Origin: Antrodiella citrinella
Taxonomy: Eukaryota; Basidiomycota; Agaricomycetes; Polyporales; Steccherinaceae
DNA: 64,000 bases
Assembly (NCBI GenBank): GCA_004802725.1
Contig: SGPM01000005.1
Span: forward strand, 186,001-250,000
Direction: 5' to 3'
A program made the position numbers and the translations under genes. Below, piece after piece: positions 45,501 to 56,212 of the stretch. The first letter of the stretch is position 1; the number at the start of each line of letters is the position of its first letter. The notes beneath the pieces are model-generated. The model ran no database searches, had not been told where the DNA came from, and saw only the letters and a list, made by a program, of their open reading frames with translations.

Positions 45501-46702
45501 CCACCGACTTCAAGACATCGAGGAAGTAGTCGTTGTTCATGCAACGGGCAATATCCGCGTTGGCTGCTGCATTGAGGAGCTTCGAGAGCGTTTCTTCATC
45601 CAGATTCGACGCATCGAATACCGCTGACAGGTCTAATGCTTGCTGGAAAGAAGGTGAGGCTATGGTTTGAAATGCATTCTCGTCATACGCACTATCATTG
45701 TCCTAGCAAGCTCCGGATTCTGCGAAGCCACGCGTGACAAGATTCCTGCAACGAGATAAGTCTGGTCTCCATCCTGAGCGGACCAAGATGAAGGTCAATA
45801 AATGTCTCATGCGTTCAAAACACGCGCAATACCTTCTCGCCAATCATGCCTCCCACAGTGTCGGAAAATTGAGCAAGAACGTCCTCCTTGATATCGTCAG
45901 CGACTGGACGCATGAGGTACTCCGATACCTGCTCCAGATCAGCTTCCTCTGGAAGCTGTTCTAGGTCAGGATACAAGTATGGAAAATCCGGAGAGTCCCA
46001 ATCGTCATGTGACGGCTTCAGGCAGAACATGAGCCTCACAATGAGTTCAAGAGGCGGTGCATCTGGAATGAGGCTTAACAATTGCCTTGCAAGCTGTGTT
46101 GGGTCATTTGCGTTCGACGGGTCGAGGGCGCGTGGAGTCGGAACGGGATCTACGGACGCGTAGGTCTTCGGCGTGTACGTAGGTGGGGAGGAGGGTGTTT
46201 CTGAAGCAACTTCCCCGTAGATAGCCATAGACACAGATTCGAACGCGCCTTTCACAATCATGAGGCGTGTGGCATGCTGAATATCAAGTGCAATTAGTCA
46301 CTACGCCGAAGGACATAACGATGACCCTCACCTCCTTGCTCATCCCGACCACGAAGTCCATTTGCCCACCGGCATAGGCAAGGAATGTCGGAACCAGTGC
46401 ATTTGTTACCTTGGCCTTCTGTCCGTCCGGTGCGGTGATAGGGTGCGCGTTGAAGTAGACCTCGAGGTAGAATGCCTGTGGTTCAGTGCGACTAGGAATA
46501 TACGGGACTCTGTCGTCAGCACGGCACGCTCATCGCGGCGTTGGACGGGACACACGCACGCAATTATTTCCGCGTTTCCGGCAAAGGGCTGGGAATCTGT
46601 AGGGAAAATGGAGATGGACTGAACGCGAACAGGAGAGGAGAAGCGAATGGCGGCGAGACTTCCTGGTCCATGTGGCTCCAGGACGCACCATTGCAGCAGC
46701 AT
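42560..46702 (-). CDS. Virilizer-like protein (m6A methyltransferase-associated)
   Basis: Seven exons (46702-46560, 46509-46332, 46276-45833, 45773-45693, 45642-45061, 45008-42960, 42739-42560) encode 1218 residues. The first ~150 residues match the Virilizer N-terminal domain as I know it from Agaricomycete annotations: IRFSSPVRVQSISIFPTDSQ, PFYLEVYFNA-type strand, LVPTFLAYAGGQMDF and ATRLMIVKGAFESVSMAIYG. The middle is a long helical-repeat region of HEAT/ARM type, and the tail is Pro/Ser/Met-rich. Virilizer is a scaffold of the nuclear complex that supports the METTL3/METTL14 mRNA m6A writer. The last exon lies after an unusually long 220-nt intron; without that splice the frame would end at 42933. 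The call rests on the N-terminal domain; the long body alone would be anonymous. Confidence 0.65.
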
Positions 46703-47001
46703 CGCAGCTTGTTTCGAGCAGACCGTCTCGGACGATGAGCGACGAGTATGAATGTCGGCGATCACACAGCCATGGTAACCTGAAAGTTGCTTTCGCGGCC
46801 GTTGAACGCGGGGGCGTCTGTCGGGGGTGTCGGTCCCGGCGCAGTTATCTGGCGCAGTCTTTTGCCTTTTTAAGCAAGCCGCGCCGAATCACGTGTGCAC
46901 CAGCCCTGGTGCCGTTTTTCTGCCTTGGGAGTTCTCTCTCGCAGTCTCTCTTTCCTCTGGTCTCGTGTCAGTCATCATCCGTCTTTCTTTCTCGTACCAC
47001 C
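46703..47001. promoter_or_regulatory. Divergent promoter of the Virilizer-like and Orm genes
   Basis: Only 299 bp separate the two ATGs. The Orm side is strongly pyrimidine-rich (CTCTCTCGCAGTCTCTCTTT near 46933). A shared bidirectional promoter is likely from spacing alone. Confidence 0.45.
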
Positions 47002-47986
47002 ATGAGTGGCATACTTTCCTCGCCAACACTCAGCGTGCCGCATCTCTCCATCTCAACCTCATCGTCGTCGTCAGAGCTCAAAGTCCGCATGGGCCGTGCG
47101 AGAAGCAGCAGCATCGTGAAAGTAGAGTCCGTGGGGCAGGACTCGCAGGAGCAGGATCTGGATCAGGGCGTGTACGACAACGTCAACGCGGAATGGGTTA
47201 ATCGCAAGGGTGCGTCTTCCTTCTACCTCTCGTCTGTGGCGTCGCGCTCGGCCCTTCTCACCTTGTCGTATAATGAATTAGGCGCGTGGCTCATCCACCC
47301 AGTGCTCATCATTGCAGGCAAGATCGTCGTCGACACAATTCCCGGGATGCGACAGGAAGTGAGCTGGCTCATCGTCAACCTCATGTATCTCGGCGTACGT
47401 GGTCTCTCCCTTCCGTCGTGACATCTGTCATTTACTCGGTTTGCTTGGCATCCGCAGCTGTCCTACCTAATGTTCCACTACGTGACTGGTATACCCTTTC
47501 AGTCCGACTTGCACAGCGGTGCCTATGACGACCTTACTATGTGGGAACAAATTGACGATGGCGCGCATTATACGCCAGCGAAAAAGTGGTTACTCTGCGT
47601 ACCCATAGTACTGTAAGTTTACACTCGCTCCTTTTGTCACTCACGGTCACCGACCGCCGTCCTTGTCAATAGATTCCTTGCATCAACTCACTACACTCGC
47701 TACAACCCCTGGCTATTCGCGATCAATTTGACTGCTCTCATCTTCGTACTGCTGCCAAAGCTTCCTCAGGTGTGTTTCAGTACGATCGTCGTCGTGTCAT
47801 TTAATGTCCCTAACGGTATCCTTCGTGCAATAGTTTCACAGACAGCGTCTTCGCTTCATGGTACAAGACGAGCCCTCCGGCGTAGCAACGCCAGTAACGC
47901 CAAGTTTCCCTCGATCCGGGTCCCTCACGCCCACAACGCCCCTCTCCATCCCACCTATCATCATCACTGAAGAGCAGTTCAGCTAA
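47002..47986 (+). CDS. Orm/ORMDL sphingolipid homeostasis protein
   Basis: Five exons (47002-47209, 47282-47394, 47458-47612, 47673-47769, 47834-47986) encode 241 residues. The ORMDL core is unmistakable: NVNAEWVNRKGAWLIHPVL, GMRQEVSWLIVNLMYLG, HYVTGIPFQSDLHSGAYDDL, WEQIDDGAHYTPAKKWL and HYTRYNPWLFAINL, with four TM helices. Orm proteins bind and restrain serine palmitoyltransferase in the ER. The Ser-rich N-terminal extension (about residues 1-60, with RARSSS) is where yeast Orm1/2 are phosphorylated, so similar relief of inhibition is likely. The protein also has a ~40-residue Thr/Pro/Ser-rich C-terminal tail (VATPVTPSFPRSGSLTPTTP) that animal ORMDLs lack. Confidence 0.97.
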
Positions 47987-48353
47987 TACACACGCCTCTC
48001 AATTATCGCTTCTTTCGTTTACGTGTTCGGCGTAGACATGTGCAAGGTTCGACACATCGCGTTCTTCCTTTCATTGCATCTTCTCTCCCACTACTACTAT
48101 ATTATTGGCATACCTGCTGCACAGTCAGCTCCGTCCTTTGGCTCATTCTTCTGAACCTTGGACCAGCATTAACAATCCCCTCATCATGAAGTTTTTTTTC
48201 TTATCGCATTTTCTGCTTCGACTGTCTCTAGGATGGCCAATGTAATGAATAGAGCGTGCCACTTGCATCTAGTTTATCAACAACAACTTGAGAACCAACG
48301 TGCCCACGTGGGTTATGGTGTGCGAGAAGAATGAAGTTGAGATGGTGATGCCG
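47987..48353. other. Convergent 3' intergenic region
   Basis: 367 bp between the Orm and Mtd1 stops; no gene seen. Confidence 0.45.
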
Positions 48354-49922
48354 TCATGAGGACGCCGCAGGTGTGGTCGACTCTGATGCTGCGAGAACTT
48401 CCCGATATTCTTTCAACCGCAGTCTGTTGCGCATTTGTAAGGTGAGACTATGATCACAAATGAAAGACAACAAATCTCGACGCACAGATTTCGGATTAAC
48501 ATCATGATAGTGACCTTCCCAATCGTCGGCATGTAAAGCGAAGCCTGCGATCACAATCACATGTATCAATACATCTTGTCTCGAGATGTCAACTTCTTGA
48601 AATAGACATTTTGACATACCTTACCCCTGACTTCCTTCTCAAAGTTCTTGTCCGCGGCGACGTTCAGGCATACGCACCCGTCCTTCAGCCACTCGGTTTG
48701 GACTTTGTAATTCGGGTTGGGGACGGCGGAGACGACGACGTCGGATTGGGCGAGGCACTCTTGCAGGGTGAGCGTGCAAGGGTGGACGACGTGACGCGGG
48801 TGGAAGCGTTGCGTTTGGGTCTCGGAGGTGAGACGAGGGCGTTTGGTGTATTCCTACAGATGACATGGGGCGGCTGATGAGACAGAGACGGGGGTGATGG
48901 ACGAACCTGGATGGAATCGATGTCCACAGAGAACACGCGTGCGCCGTCGTTCGCAAGCAGCGCCGCAAGAGGGCGGCCGACCACTTCGGACCTAACAAAC
49001 AATCCCGTCCGTTTAAGTCAACTGTTCAGACACCAACAGTACAGTATCGGACCAACATACCTGTTAATGACAGTGATGGTCTTCCCATAAGCCCGATCAC
49101 CGTACGGCAGGATCGTGTTATATACGCGTGTGTACTCTAGACACTTCACGACGGCGAGCGGCGTACACGGGAGAACAGACTTGACGAACCCGGCAGGGGG
49201 CTGGTCCTCCACCACGGTAGGGACCTCCTGCTTGTGGATCGCAGGTGAGAGGAGGGATTGTGGTCTCAGATACCGGATGCTAGTTGCAGGTTAGTATTTC
49301 AGTTCCTTCACAAAGAGAAGATGTATACTTGTGGTAGAGGTTGTAGTGGAACTTGACGTGTAGGCCTTCCACGTCCTTGAATGGAGAGACGATCTGCGAA
49401 TACGTGTGTGAGGTCTGAAAAACAACAATTACCGAAGAATCATGCTAATCTCACTTGCTGCAGGTAATGGTCCTGGAAAAGGTTGATTCAGCTGAAAACC
49501 TCCGCATGCACGCGGCTACCAACCTGCTGAGCACCAAAGATCGGATAATACACCTGTAAACCACCTTCCCCATCAACAAACGCATCTCGCTACTGCAAGT
49601 CTCAAAATGTACACACCATAATACCATCCACACTATCATCCTCATTCGCCTCAATGATCGCCTCCTCCACGCCCTCTCCATCGGTCAACATCGCATCAGC
49701 CGCCGACCCAGTCGTCTTCAGTATAAACTCCACCCCTAGGTCGAGGCATTGTTTCTGGGTGAACTCGGCGTAGAACTTGCTCGGGGTGGCGGCGGTGGAC
49801 AGGATCCCGACGAGCTTGCACTGACGGTCGGAGCGCGCGAGAGCGGACTTCACTTCGTCCCGGAATGCACTCGCGATGGGGTCTGCTTTTAAGAGCAGGC
49901 CTTTGGGTATGGTTGTCGCCAT
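48354..49922 (-). CDS. MTD1: NAD-dependent 5,10-methylenetetrahydrofolate dehydrogenase (Mtd1-like)
   Basis: Nine exons (49922-49617, 49553-49524, 49472-49455, 49393-49329, 49279-49061, 48991-48907, 48853-48620, 48544-48486, 48423-48354) encode 361 residues. The N-terminal catalytic domain begins KGLLLKADPIA; a FolD-type NAD-binding fold follows, with TVINRSEVVGRPLAALLAN, then DVVVSAVPNP and GKVTIMMLIRNLLRL near the end. It oxidises 5,10-methylene-THF to 5,10-methenyl-THF in the cytosol for purine one-carbon supply. Two exons are tiny (30 and 18 nt) but each keeps the frame and supplies the conserved PIFGAQQDHYLQQIVSPFKD stretch. An in-frame codon run upstream lacks a better ATG, so MATTIPKG is taken as the start. 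Confidence 0.92.
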
Positions 49923-50191
49923 TGGATCGAGATGTATAGAAGTGGAGGATTCGGAAGAGGGTCGACTTACTGAGAGCAATCTTTCGACGGACGGCACTGA
50001 TTAGATCGACAAATTTTTATCTCTCTGGACGCGACGCGTCGAGTCAGAACGCGTCCATTTGGGGACGGGCACAGCCATCCTGGAGTGACAAGACAAAACA
50101 ACTACAGACCACAAATCGCAACGAGTGATCATTGGAAACTGTGTTATGATACATCCTAATTTCCCATACCGACTGACTCGGTCTACTCGGC

Positions 50192-52262
50192 TTAGAGACC
50201 CAACAACGCCGTCGTTGAGGACCTAGGTATGATGTTGCACTTGAACGGTCTGGGAGTACTACAGAAACCAACGCGTCAGTACACACGACTTCACGACAGC
50301 CTGTGTCGCATTTACCTGATGATCTCCGGTCCAACCTCCACCACAGGCAATACTGTCTCACCCTTCTCGTTTTTTATTGGCTCAATCTTGAATGCAGCCA
50401 ACACGCACACCGAGAACGTCCACACACTCGCTGCTGCTAAGTGCATCCCCGGACAGATGCGTCTGCCGAATCCGAAAACGGTCGGTATGGGGTCGGGTTC
50501 GCCCAGTCCACCTTGTTCGACCGAGAGGAACCGCTCGGGTTTGAATTCTAGAGGGTTGGAGTAGACTGCTGGGTCGTGCATCATTCCCCTGCAGGATAGA
50601 TTCTTTTCAGGGCACATGATATTACAAAGGGATCAATTTGCCACACCAGAGGTTGCCAATGACCGTTGAACCTGAACAGTGATTTACTCAGTACTATGTT
50701 ATAGATAGAAATGAACAGCTCACCTTTCGGGATGACATACGATCCATACGCAAAATCTTCCGTTGCTCGGTGTGGAATTCCTGTACGAACGACGTTGGTA
50801 TGCTTAGAGGATATTGGCTTCTTTTGACGATTGAGGGACCGACCAATTGGTGCAATAGTCCAGTATCTCAGGATCTCTCTAACTAGGGCATACACATATG
50901 GCAGCCTCTGTTCATCTTCCACGTTTGGGAGGCGGTCACTCCCAACAACTTCGTCTATCTCTTTCTGCGCTCGCGCTTGCACGTCGGGGAAGAGACACAT
51001 AAGGAGGAAGAAAACGGTTAAGAAGGCAGTTGTCTGAGAATCAATACGACGAAGTCAGTATGAGCAACATGCATGTGAGAAAAGAATGGGTTCACAGTGT
51101 CTGCGCCACCTGTATATAAACTCGCAGCAGTCCACATAACGTCGTCTTCCTCTGCCTTGTTCGCCCCTGACTTGCCATTCAGACAAGTGGCTACGTACGA
51201 ATCGGGGAAGGCTTCCTTTTGCTAAATTTTCGCATGCATGGATGAGAATAAGCTTCCAAAGCAGTAAACTAATTTGAACACAAACCATGTCCGACTTGAC
51301 CATATCGAATGGCGCTTGAGCCATCACATCCAACTCTTTCCGCCATATATGGGCTTGCTTCTGGAAGCCTGCACCGGGGACCCACTCAGGGACGTGTTTG
51401 ACTGAAAAACACATCAGTCACATTCAGCACGAGCCTGACAAAGGATGTGGGAAAGTTACGCCACGGAACGACGTCGACGATGAACGCAAACGACCGCGCA
51501 GCGAATCCAAAGATCTCATGCACATGCTCCGCATAGTCAATATACTCTGTGCCTTCAACTTTGGCCCCTCTCCCGTACGACAGTTCCACGATCATGTTGC
51601 CGACGGAGTTTCGAATGTGCTTCAGGAAATCATCGGGTGACCGATAGAGATCATGCAGAAACCCTTCTGCGGCGCGTTGCTCGAGGGGACGGAACTTCCG
51701 CACAGCTGTTGAGTTCAGTACTTTGCTCAATAGTCTACGGTATTTGCGGTGTTGTTCGCCGCCAGGATTCAGACCGACCGCACGACCCCATCCAATGCTG
51801 GAAATCTAATATATCAAGACTTTTTAGAGGACAAGAACGAGCTACTTACAGATCTGTGGCCATGATCATGTTTTGCGGACGAGCCGCAAACACGTTCGCG
51901 TTCTTTTCGAGAATTTCCACCGCGACTTTGTGCGAATTGATTACAAATACATGCTCGCCCATCAGTACTGTCAGATGAAACAGTGGACCTATAAAACAAT
52001 GTCAGATATTTCTCGAATTCTGTGAACGAGGATTCATACCGTATTCTTGCGCCCATTTATTGAATTGCAGCCACTCCATGCTACTCGGCATCTGCAGTAT
52101 ATTGCCTATGAATGGCCAGCCATTCGGACCAGGTGGCAAAGCCATTCGCCTCCGCCTACTGTGTACGACCCATAACGCTGCAACGACGATTGCTGTTAGG
52201 ACATAATCCCAAATCTGAAGCTTACCCAGGAGACCAACGCTGTGGACAATAGTGTGGTCCAT
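50192..52262 (-). CDS. Cytochrome P450 monooxygenase (P450-3)
   Basis: Ten exons (52262-52040, 51988-51850, 51797-51460, 51401-51286, 51221-51096, 51033-50844, 50780-50724, 50671-50647, 50588-50316, 50258-50192) encode an intact 517-residue P450. It has an N-terminal anchor (about residues 18-35), the basic stop-transfer RRRRMALPPGPNGWPFIGN, I-helix TGGADTTT, ExxR in VREILRY, and the haem loop FGFGRRICPGMH. A 25-nt exon carries the STVIGNLW strand. The acceptor at 51798 (TTTCCAG) was preferred over an earlier TATTAG because only it keeps the frame. It differs in many positions from P450-1 and P450-2. The substrate is unknown. A TATATAAA box lies about 40 bp upstream of the ATG. Confidence 0.92.
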
Positions 52263-52917
52263 GGAGGTATGTGTAACGATGCAGAATTTGTGGTTCAGGT
52301 TTATATAGAAAAACCCAGTGATTACGATATGTTATCCGATGTAGGTCCTCCCGTGTTTCCAAGGTCACCCGAGTCACCGCGCTGGTAAAACGGATGGGAC
52401 GCAATAAAATGACCTGCACACGATAGGGGCTACGCGGTTGGGTATCCGCATCGACCCTGTTGGTTGGATAGCATGAATCAGTCTGGAAATAACTCGGGAC
52501 GTTGGTACGGTTTGATACATAGGACTTTGACTTACCTCAGGTCCATAACGTATAAGCCGCATCTGCTGACAGTCATAAGAGAGAAGATGGTTCTACTTTC
52601 GGAGTTTAAACATCCGTGCCGTGCCGGCACTTATGGCGAGTGCAGCCATCCTGTCTCCAGTAATCTCGAACGAACTGACCACTCACCCCGACTCTTTCAC
52701 ATCGTCCTATTTGCTCAAAAAGTATTCCGACTGACTTTCATTAGTTCCGGTACCAAGCCTCCACGTACGTCCTAAGAACATAAATAAAAGAAGCCCAACG
52801 GGGTCGGTATACAACTATCGAAACAACAGCAGTGGCAGCACGAACACATGAAACAATGTCACACCTGGAATCCCGACTCTTCTTCTATTCTCCCTACGCA
52901 GCACTGCGGCATCAATA
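52263..52917. other. Intergenic region between P450-3 and phosphatase inhibitor-2
   Basis: 655 bp with the P450-3 promoter near its left end. A 103-codon plus frame (52464-52775) has no support. Confidence 0.45.
52300..52307 (-). promoter_or_regulatory. TATA box of P450-3
   Basis: TATATAAA on the minus strand, about 40 bp upstream of the P450-3 start codon. Motif and distance are seen; function is inferred. Confidence 0.5.
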
Positions 52918-53947
52918 TTACTTTGACTCTCCATGAACCACTCCGTTCACTTCGATGACGTCAGGCTCATCGTCCATGGTTGTATCCTGACTGTGGAGGC
53001 TCACGCTGCGGTCGACCGACGCAATGCTCTCGCTGTCTTCGTCGTCCATCAGTTCCTTCGCCCGCTGTGGCAGACGCAGATGTGAGCCAACATTGAGAAT
53101 ACGGCAGCAGCATAATGCACCTTCATCGCTTCTGCCTCGTTGGAATAGTGCCTTCCACGGGCTCGTATGAAGGCCTCATGTTTAGCGGCCGCTATAGAAT
53201 CAAGGCCAGTCATTAGCATACCGATGGTCAAGGGTCTGCAGGGATGCAGTATACGCACTTTCTTCGTCCATCTCTTCAATTTCAATTTCATCCCCTGGTT
53301 GTCTATCATCCATGCGGATTACGTCCCGCGCTTCATTGGGCAGACTGAAGCTTGTACTCCTGCTTGACGGTGTGCTCCCTGGTTTCCCAGAGGAAGCTCG
53401 GCCACTGCTCGAGAAAGACGTTCGCCGAGACGGCGGACCAGATTCACCCCCTGTCGCGCCAGTGCTGCTTGGTGAGGGTGCGCGCCCAACTGAGGACGTA
53501 GGGCTAATCGTACGGCCTCCGTTCAGATCGAGTGCAGGGATATCTGAAAGTGTGAATGAGTTCGGTACGGTCATCGCAAGGGTGATTGTGAAGTGGTAGG
53601 AGAGAAGGTGCGGTGCAAGGAGTCAGGGAGCGGCTCACCTCCTTCAAATGTGTCCGTTTCTGCGTCATACCGAACATAGGGTGTCTTTGGCTCCGTTATC
53701 TTCATCTGACTATCCTTCTGAGCCTCTGTCAGCGCAAGGTTCTCCTCGTCCCATTGCAGGCTGTGAGCGATCCTAACACGACACCCTGAGTGATACTACA
53801 ATATCGACGATGTATCAACGTAAACGCGCACTGCTGTGGTGCACCCGTTGGAGGCGCATTCTTCAGAATTCCCTTTGGCTTCGAATTGGAACGAGAGATG
53901 GCAGGGTGATGTGGATGTACTTGCTCAATTACTTGTGGAGATGCCAT
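52918..53947 (-). CDS. Protein phosphatase inhibitor-2 family (PPP1R2/Glc8-like)
   Basis: Five exons (53947-53832, 53772-53639, 53543-53259, 53191-53121, 53064-52918) encode 250 residues. The family hallmarks are present in order: [10 protein letters not shown] (N-terminal PP1-docking KGILK), [20 protein letters not shown], the phosphorylation-type site [11 protein letters not shown], and a C-terminal helix with [21 protein letters not shown], matching the metal-displacing RxxHY element of inhibitor-2. It should bind the type-1 phosphatase catalytic subunit and control its activity in nucleus and cytosol. The linker is Ser-rich and the tail is acidic. All joins keep the frame, and the length fits fungal members. 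Confidence 0.88.
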
Positions 53948-54396
53948 TGCAGTAGCCGACGATGGAGAACGGTGACTGTGGGATGAGTGAAGAGAGAGAT
54001 GCGATGGAGATGGTGGTGGTCGATGATAGAAGTGAGGCCGCACCACAACTGCAACACACATAAAGCAGCAGATGATCGACTTTGCAGTGAGGTGCTGATT
54101 TCGGCTGTGCGTATTATTATAATCTCATCTCCGTTAGTCCCCGTCAGATCAGGCAGTCGTACGCCGTACGCGTGGCAGATTCAGTTACGGCCTTTTGGAA
54201 TCAAAGATCTATGCGTGGTATGTAAAGTACAGACAAGAAAAGCAACGACAGAATCCCATGCAGCGCAACTGATACCAAAGTGGAGTACGTGCATACTAAA
54301 ATGAAGGGTGTGATAGGTTACAAATAATGCCGAAGGGTTCCAAAAGCAATAGAGAGGGTAGTGGAGACAAAAGTTCGTCAACTGGACGGCGATCCC
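53948..54396. other. Intergenic region, no gene seen
   Basis: 449 bp between tandem minus-strand genes; no coherent reading frame. Confidence 0.45.
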
Positions 54397-55936
54397 TTAT
54401 CCAGCACGAATCGCTGTAGGACGGAACTCCTCGTGTGTTGACCACACGTCGTGCAATGAGTCCATCTTCGACCCAATCCGCTTGCCCGTCCATTCTTCTT
54501 CCCCTACTTTATCTGCCCAATCATCCGTGGCATCGTCACCCCAAGCGTCCCATTCTGACTTCTCATCCTGCACGAGCGTGTCTATCACGCTCTTCTCCTG
54601 CGGGACAGACTGACCGATCTGGGAGGTCACCACGACTGCAGGGAATCCTGCACGAGGCGACAGCGTCAACGGGGGAGGCGGCGATCTGCGTCGTCGGTTC
54701 GAGGAATTAAGTGACATGCTGGAATCCGGGGAATGTAAAGAGAAAGGTGAAACGGGTGATGTGCTGGTACTGCCTACCGGTGGATATGCGTGCATGGCGA
54801 TCGACTGACTCCCAATAAGATCAACGACCTTAGGGCTTGGCGTGGCGGAACCCGACGCGGTCTGGGTCTGTAATGACAGCTTCGATTCGTTTGGAATGGT
54901 CGGACTCTGTCCACGGCTTCGAGATAGCGAAGGGGACAGTAATGGTGGATTCTCGATATCGTGAGGTCTAAGGTCGTCGTCATCTTCCTCGTCATCCGAA
55001 CTGGCACGGAAAAGAGGTTCTCGGTCGTAGGAAGGCCGACTGGGATCGCTCGTAGGAAGCTCATCGTCGGTGTTTGTACGGGCCTTCACGATTGAATCGA
55101 TCAGCCAGAACTGCACGATGTTCATGCAGATGGGGAATATGCCCATAGTGCTGCGGGAACTTCAGTAAATGGCGAGACGAAAGGATGAATTTGACGCACA
55201 AAATCACTTGAGCCTGTTCGCTCGAGCCCAAGAAACTCAGCATCCATTCTCCCATTGTAAAGATCCCAGGCCACAGTGCGAAGAGTACAACGACCAGAAG
55301 TTTCATTGATGTAAGGGAGAAAACATAGACGGTGGCCTGTCTGAGCCAATAGATGATGGAGGGTGGTGAACCATATTGTCCGGATTCAAAGCCTTTGAAA
55401 CGACACTTCTCCGTGAAAAAGTATGTGATGAGATGCAAAAAGAAGTAGATGATTGCGACGCCTGAAGATAACACGTTTAGTAGTTTTCCACGGCGTGTAT
55501 GACAACACTCACCAAGTGTGGTATCTATAAGAATATTAAGGAAGTACAGGACGCATGCATTGCCAGCAGATACATGTGCCACCACATCGGATATAAGCAC
55601 GTTCACGCCATGCACGAACATTTGTCCAATTATTTGTTTCCAGACGTCGAAGAGCCTGTACTTGTGGTTAGTGAGATGAGCCACGAACATGGCGCGGCCG
55701 CAAACGTACCATATTCGCCAAGGTCGTTTAGGTGTTTCCCTATGCCGTTTGTACACCAGAGACGACACGACAAGGATGCCCATCAGTCCTTGCACAACCT
55801 AACACATCCTCCATAAACATCACGTCAAGATTCTCATTTGCCATGGACTGACCAAAGCGGTAGGACCTAGCAGTTGACATGACTTTCTGTCAACGTCTGG
55901 GTAGTCATCAAAGTAAGGATCGGGTAGTTTGTTCAT
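54397..55936 (-). CDS. STIMATE-family (PF12400-type) multi-TM membrane protein
   Basis: Five exons (55936-55853, 55798-55710, 55655-55513, 55461-55200, 55150-54397) encode 443 residues. Residues 10 to about 215 hold five hydrophobic segments, with conserved-looking pieces CQLLGPTALVVQGLMGI, RPWRIWLFDVWKQIIGQ, HGVNVLISD and MNIVQFWLIDSIVK. This matches the family that includes yeast vacuolar membrane protein Ypl162c and animal STIMATE/TMEM110, which tunes store-operated calcium entry at ER-plasma-membrane contacts. Fungi lack STIM/Orai, so its fungal job is open. The C-terminal ~225 residues are acidic, Ser/Pro-rich and disordered, and end in a Trp/Asp-rich stretch (SEWDAWGDDATDDWADKVGE) that may be a binding motif. 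Confidence 0.75.
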
Positions 55937-56212
55937 GGTCGTTCGACACGACCACTAGAGATTGAGAGAGGTGGGAATTAGTCTCCCCGTCGGGAGAGGG
56001 TGAAGGGGGGAACGAACGAACAGAGAGCTTGAACTAGCCGACTCCGGTTGCGACACCGCAACGCAGGCGGTATCCGGGGTACATTTAGGCGCCCTTTGGT
56101 TGTGTACATCATCGGACCCCGGCAGCTCCCCCGCCACACAATGTTCGGAACTGATCCTTCCAGCCGAAAGGGTATACGTTGGTGAAAACGAACGTGTCGG
56201 TATATATTCCAG

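Noticed and set aside
51177..51221. Frameshift in P450-3 before the I-helix
   Set aside because: An initial reading seemed to need a shift near 51200. Placing the acceptor so that the exon starts at CAAAAGGAAGCC (51221) gives KEAFPDSYVATCLNG in one frame, so the gene is intact.
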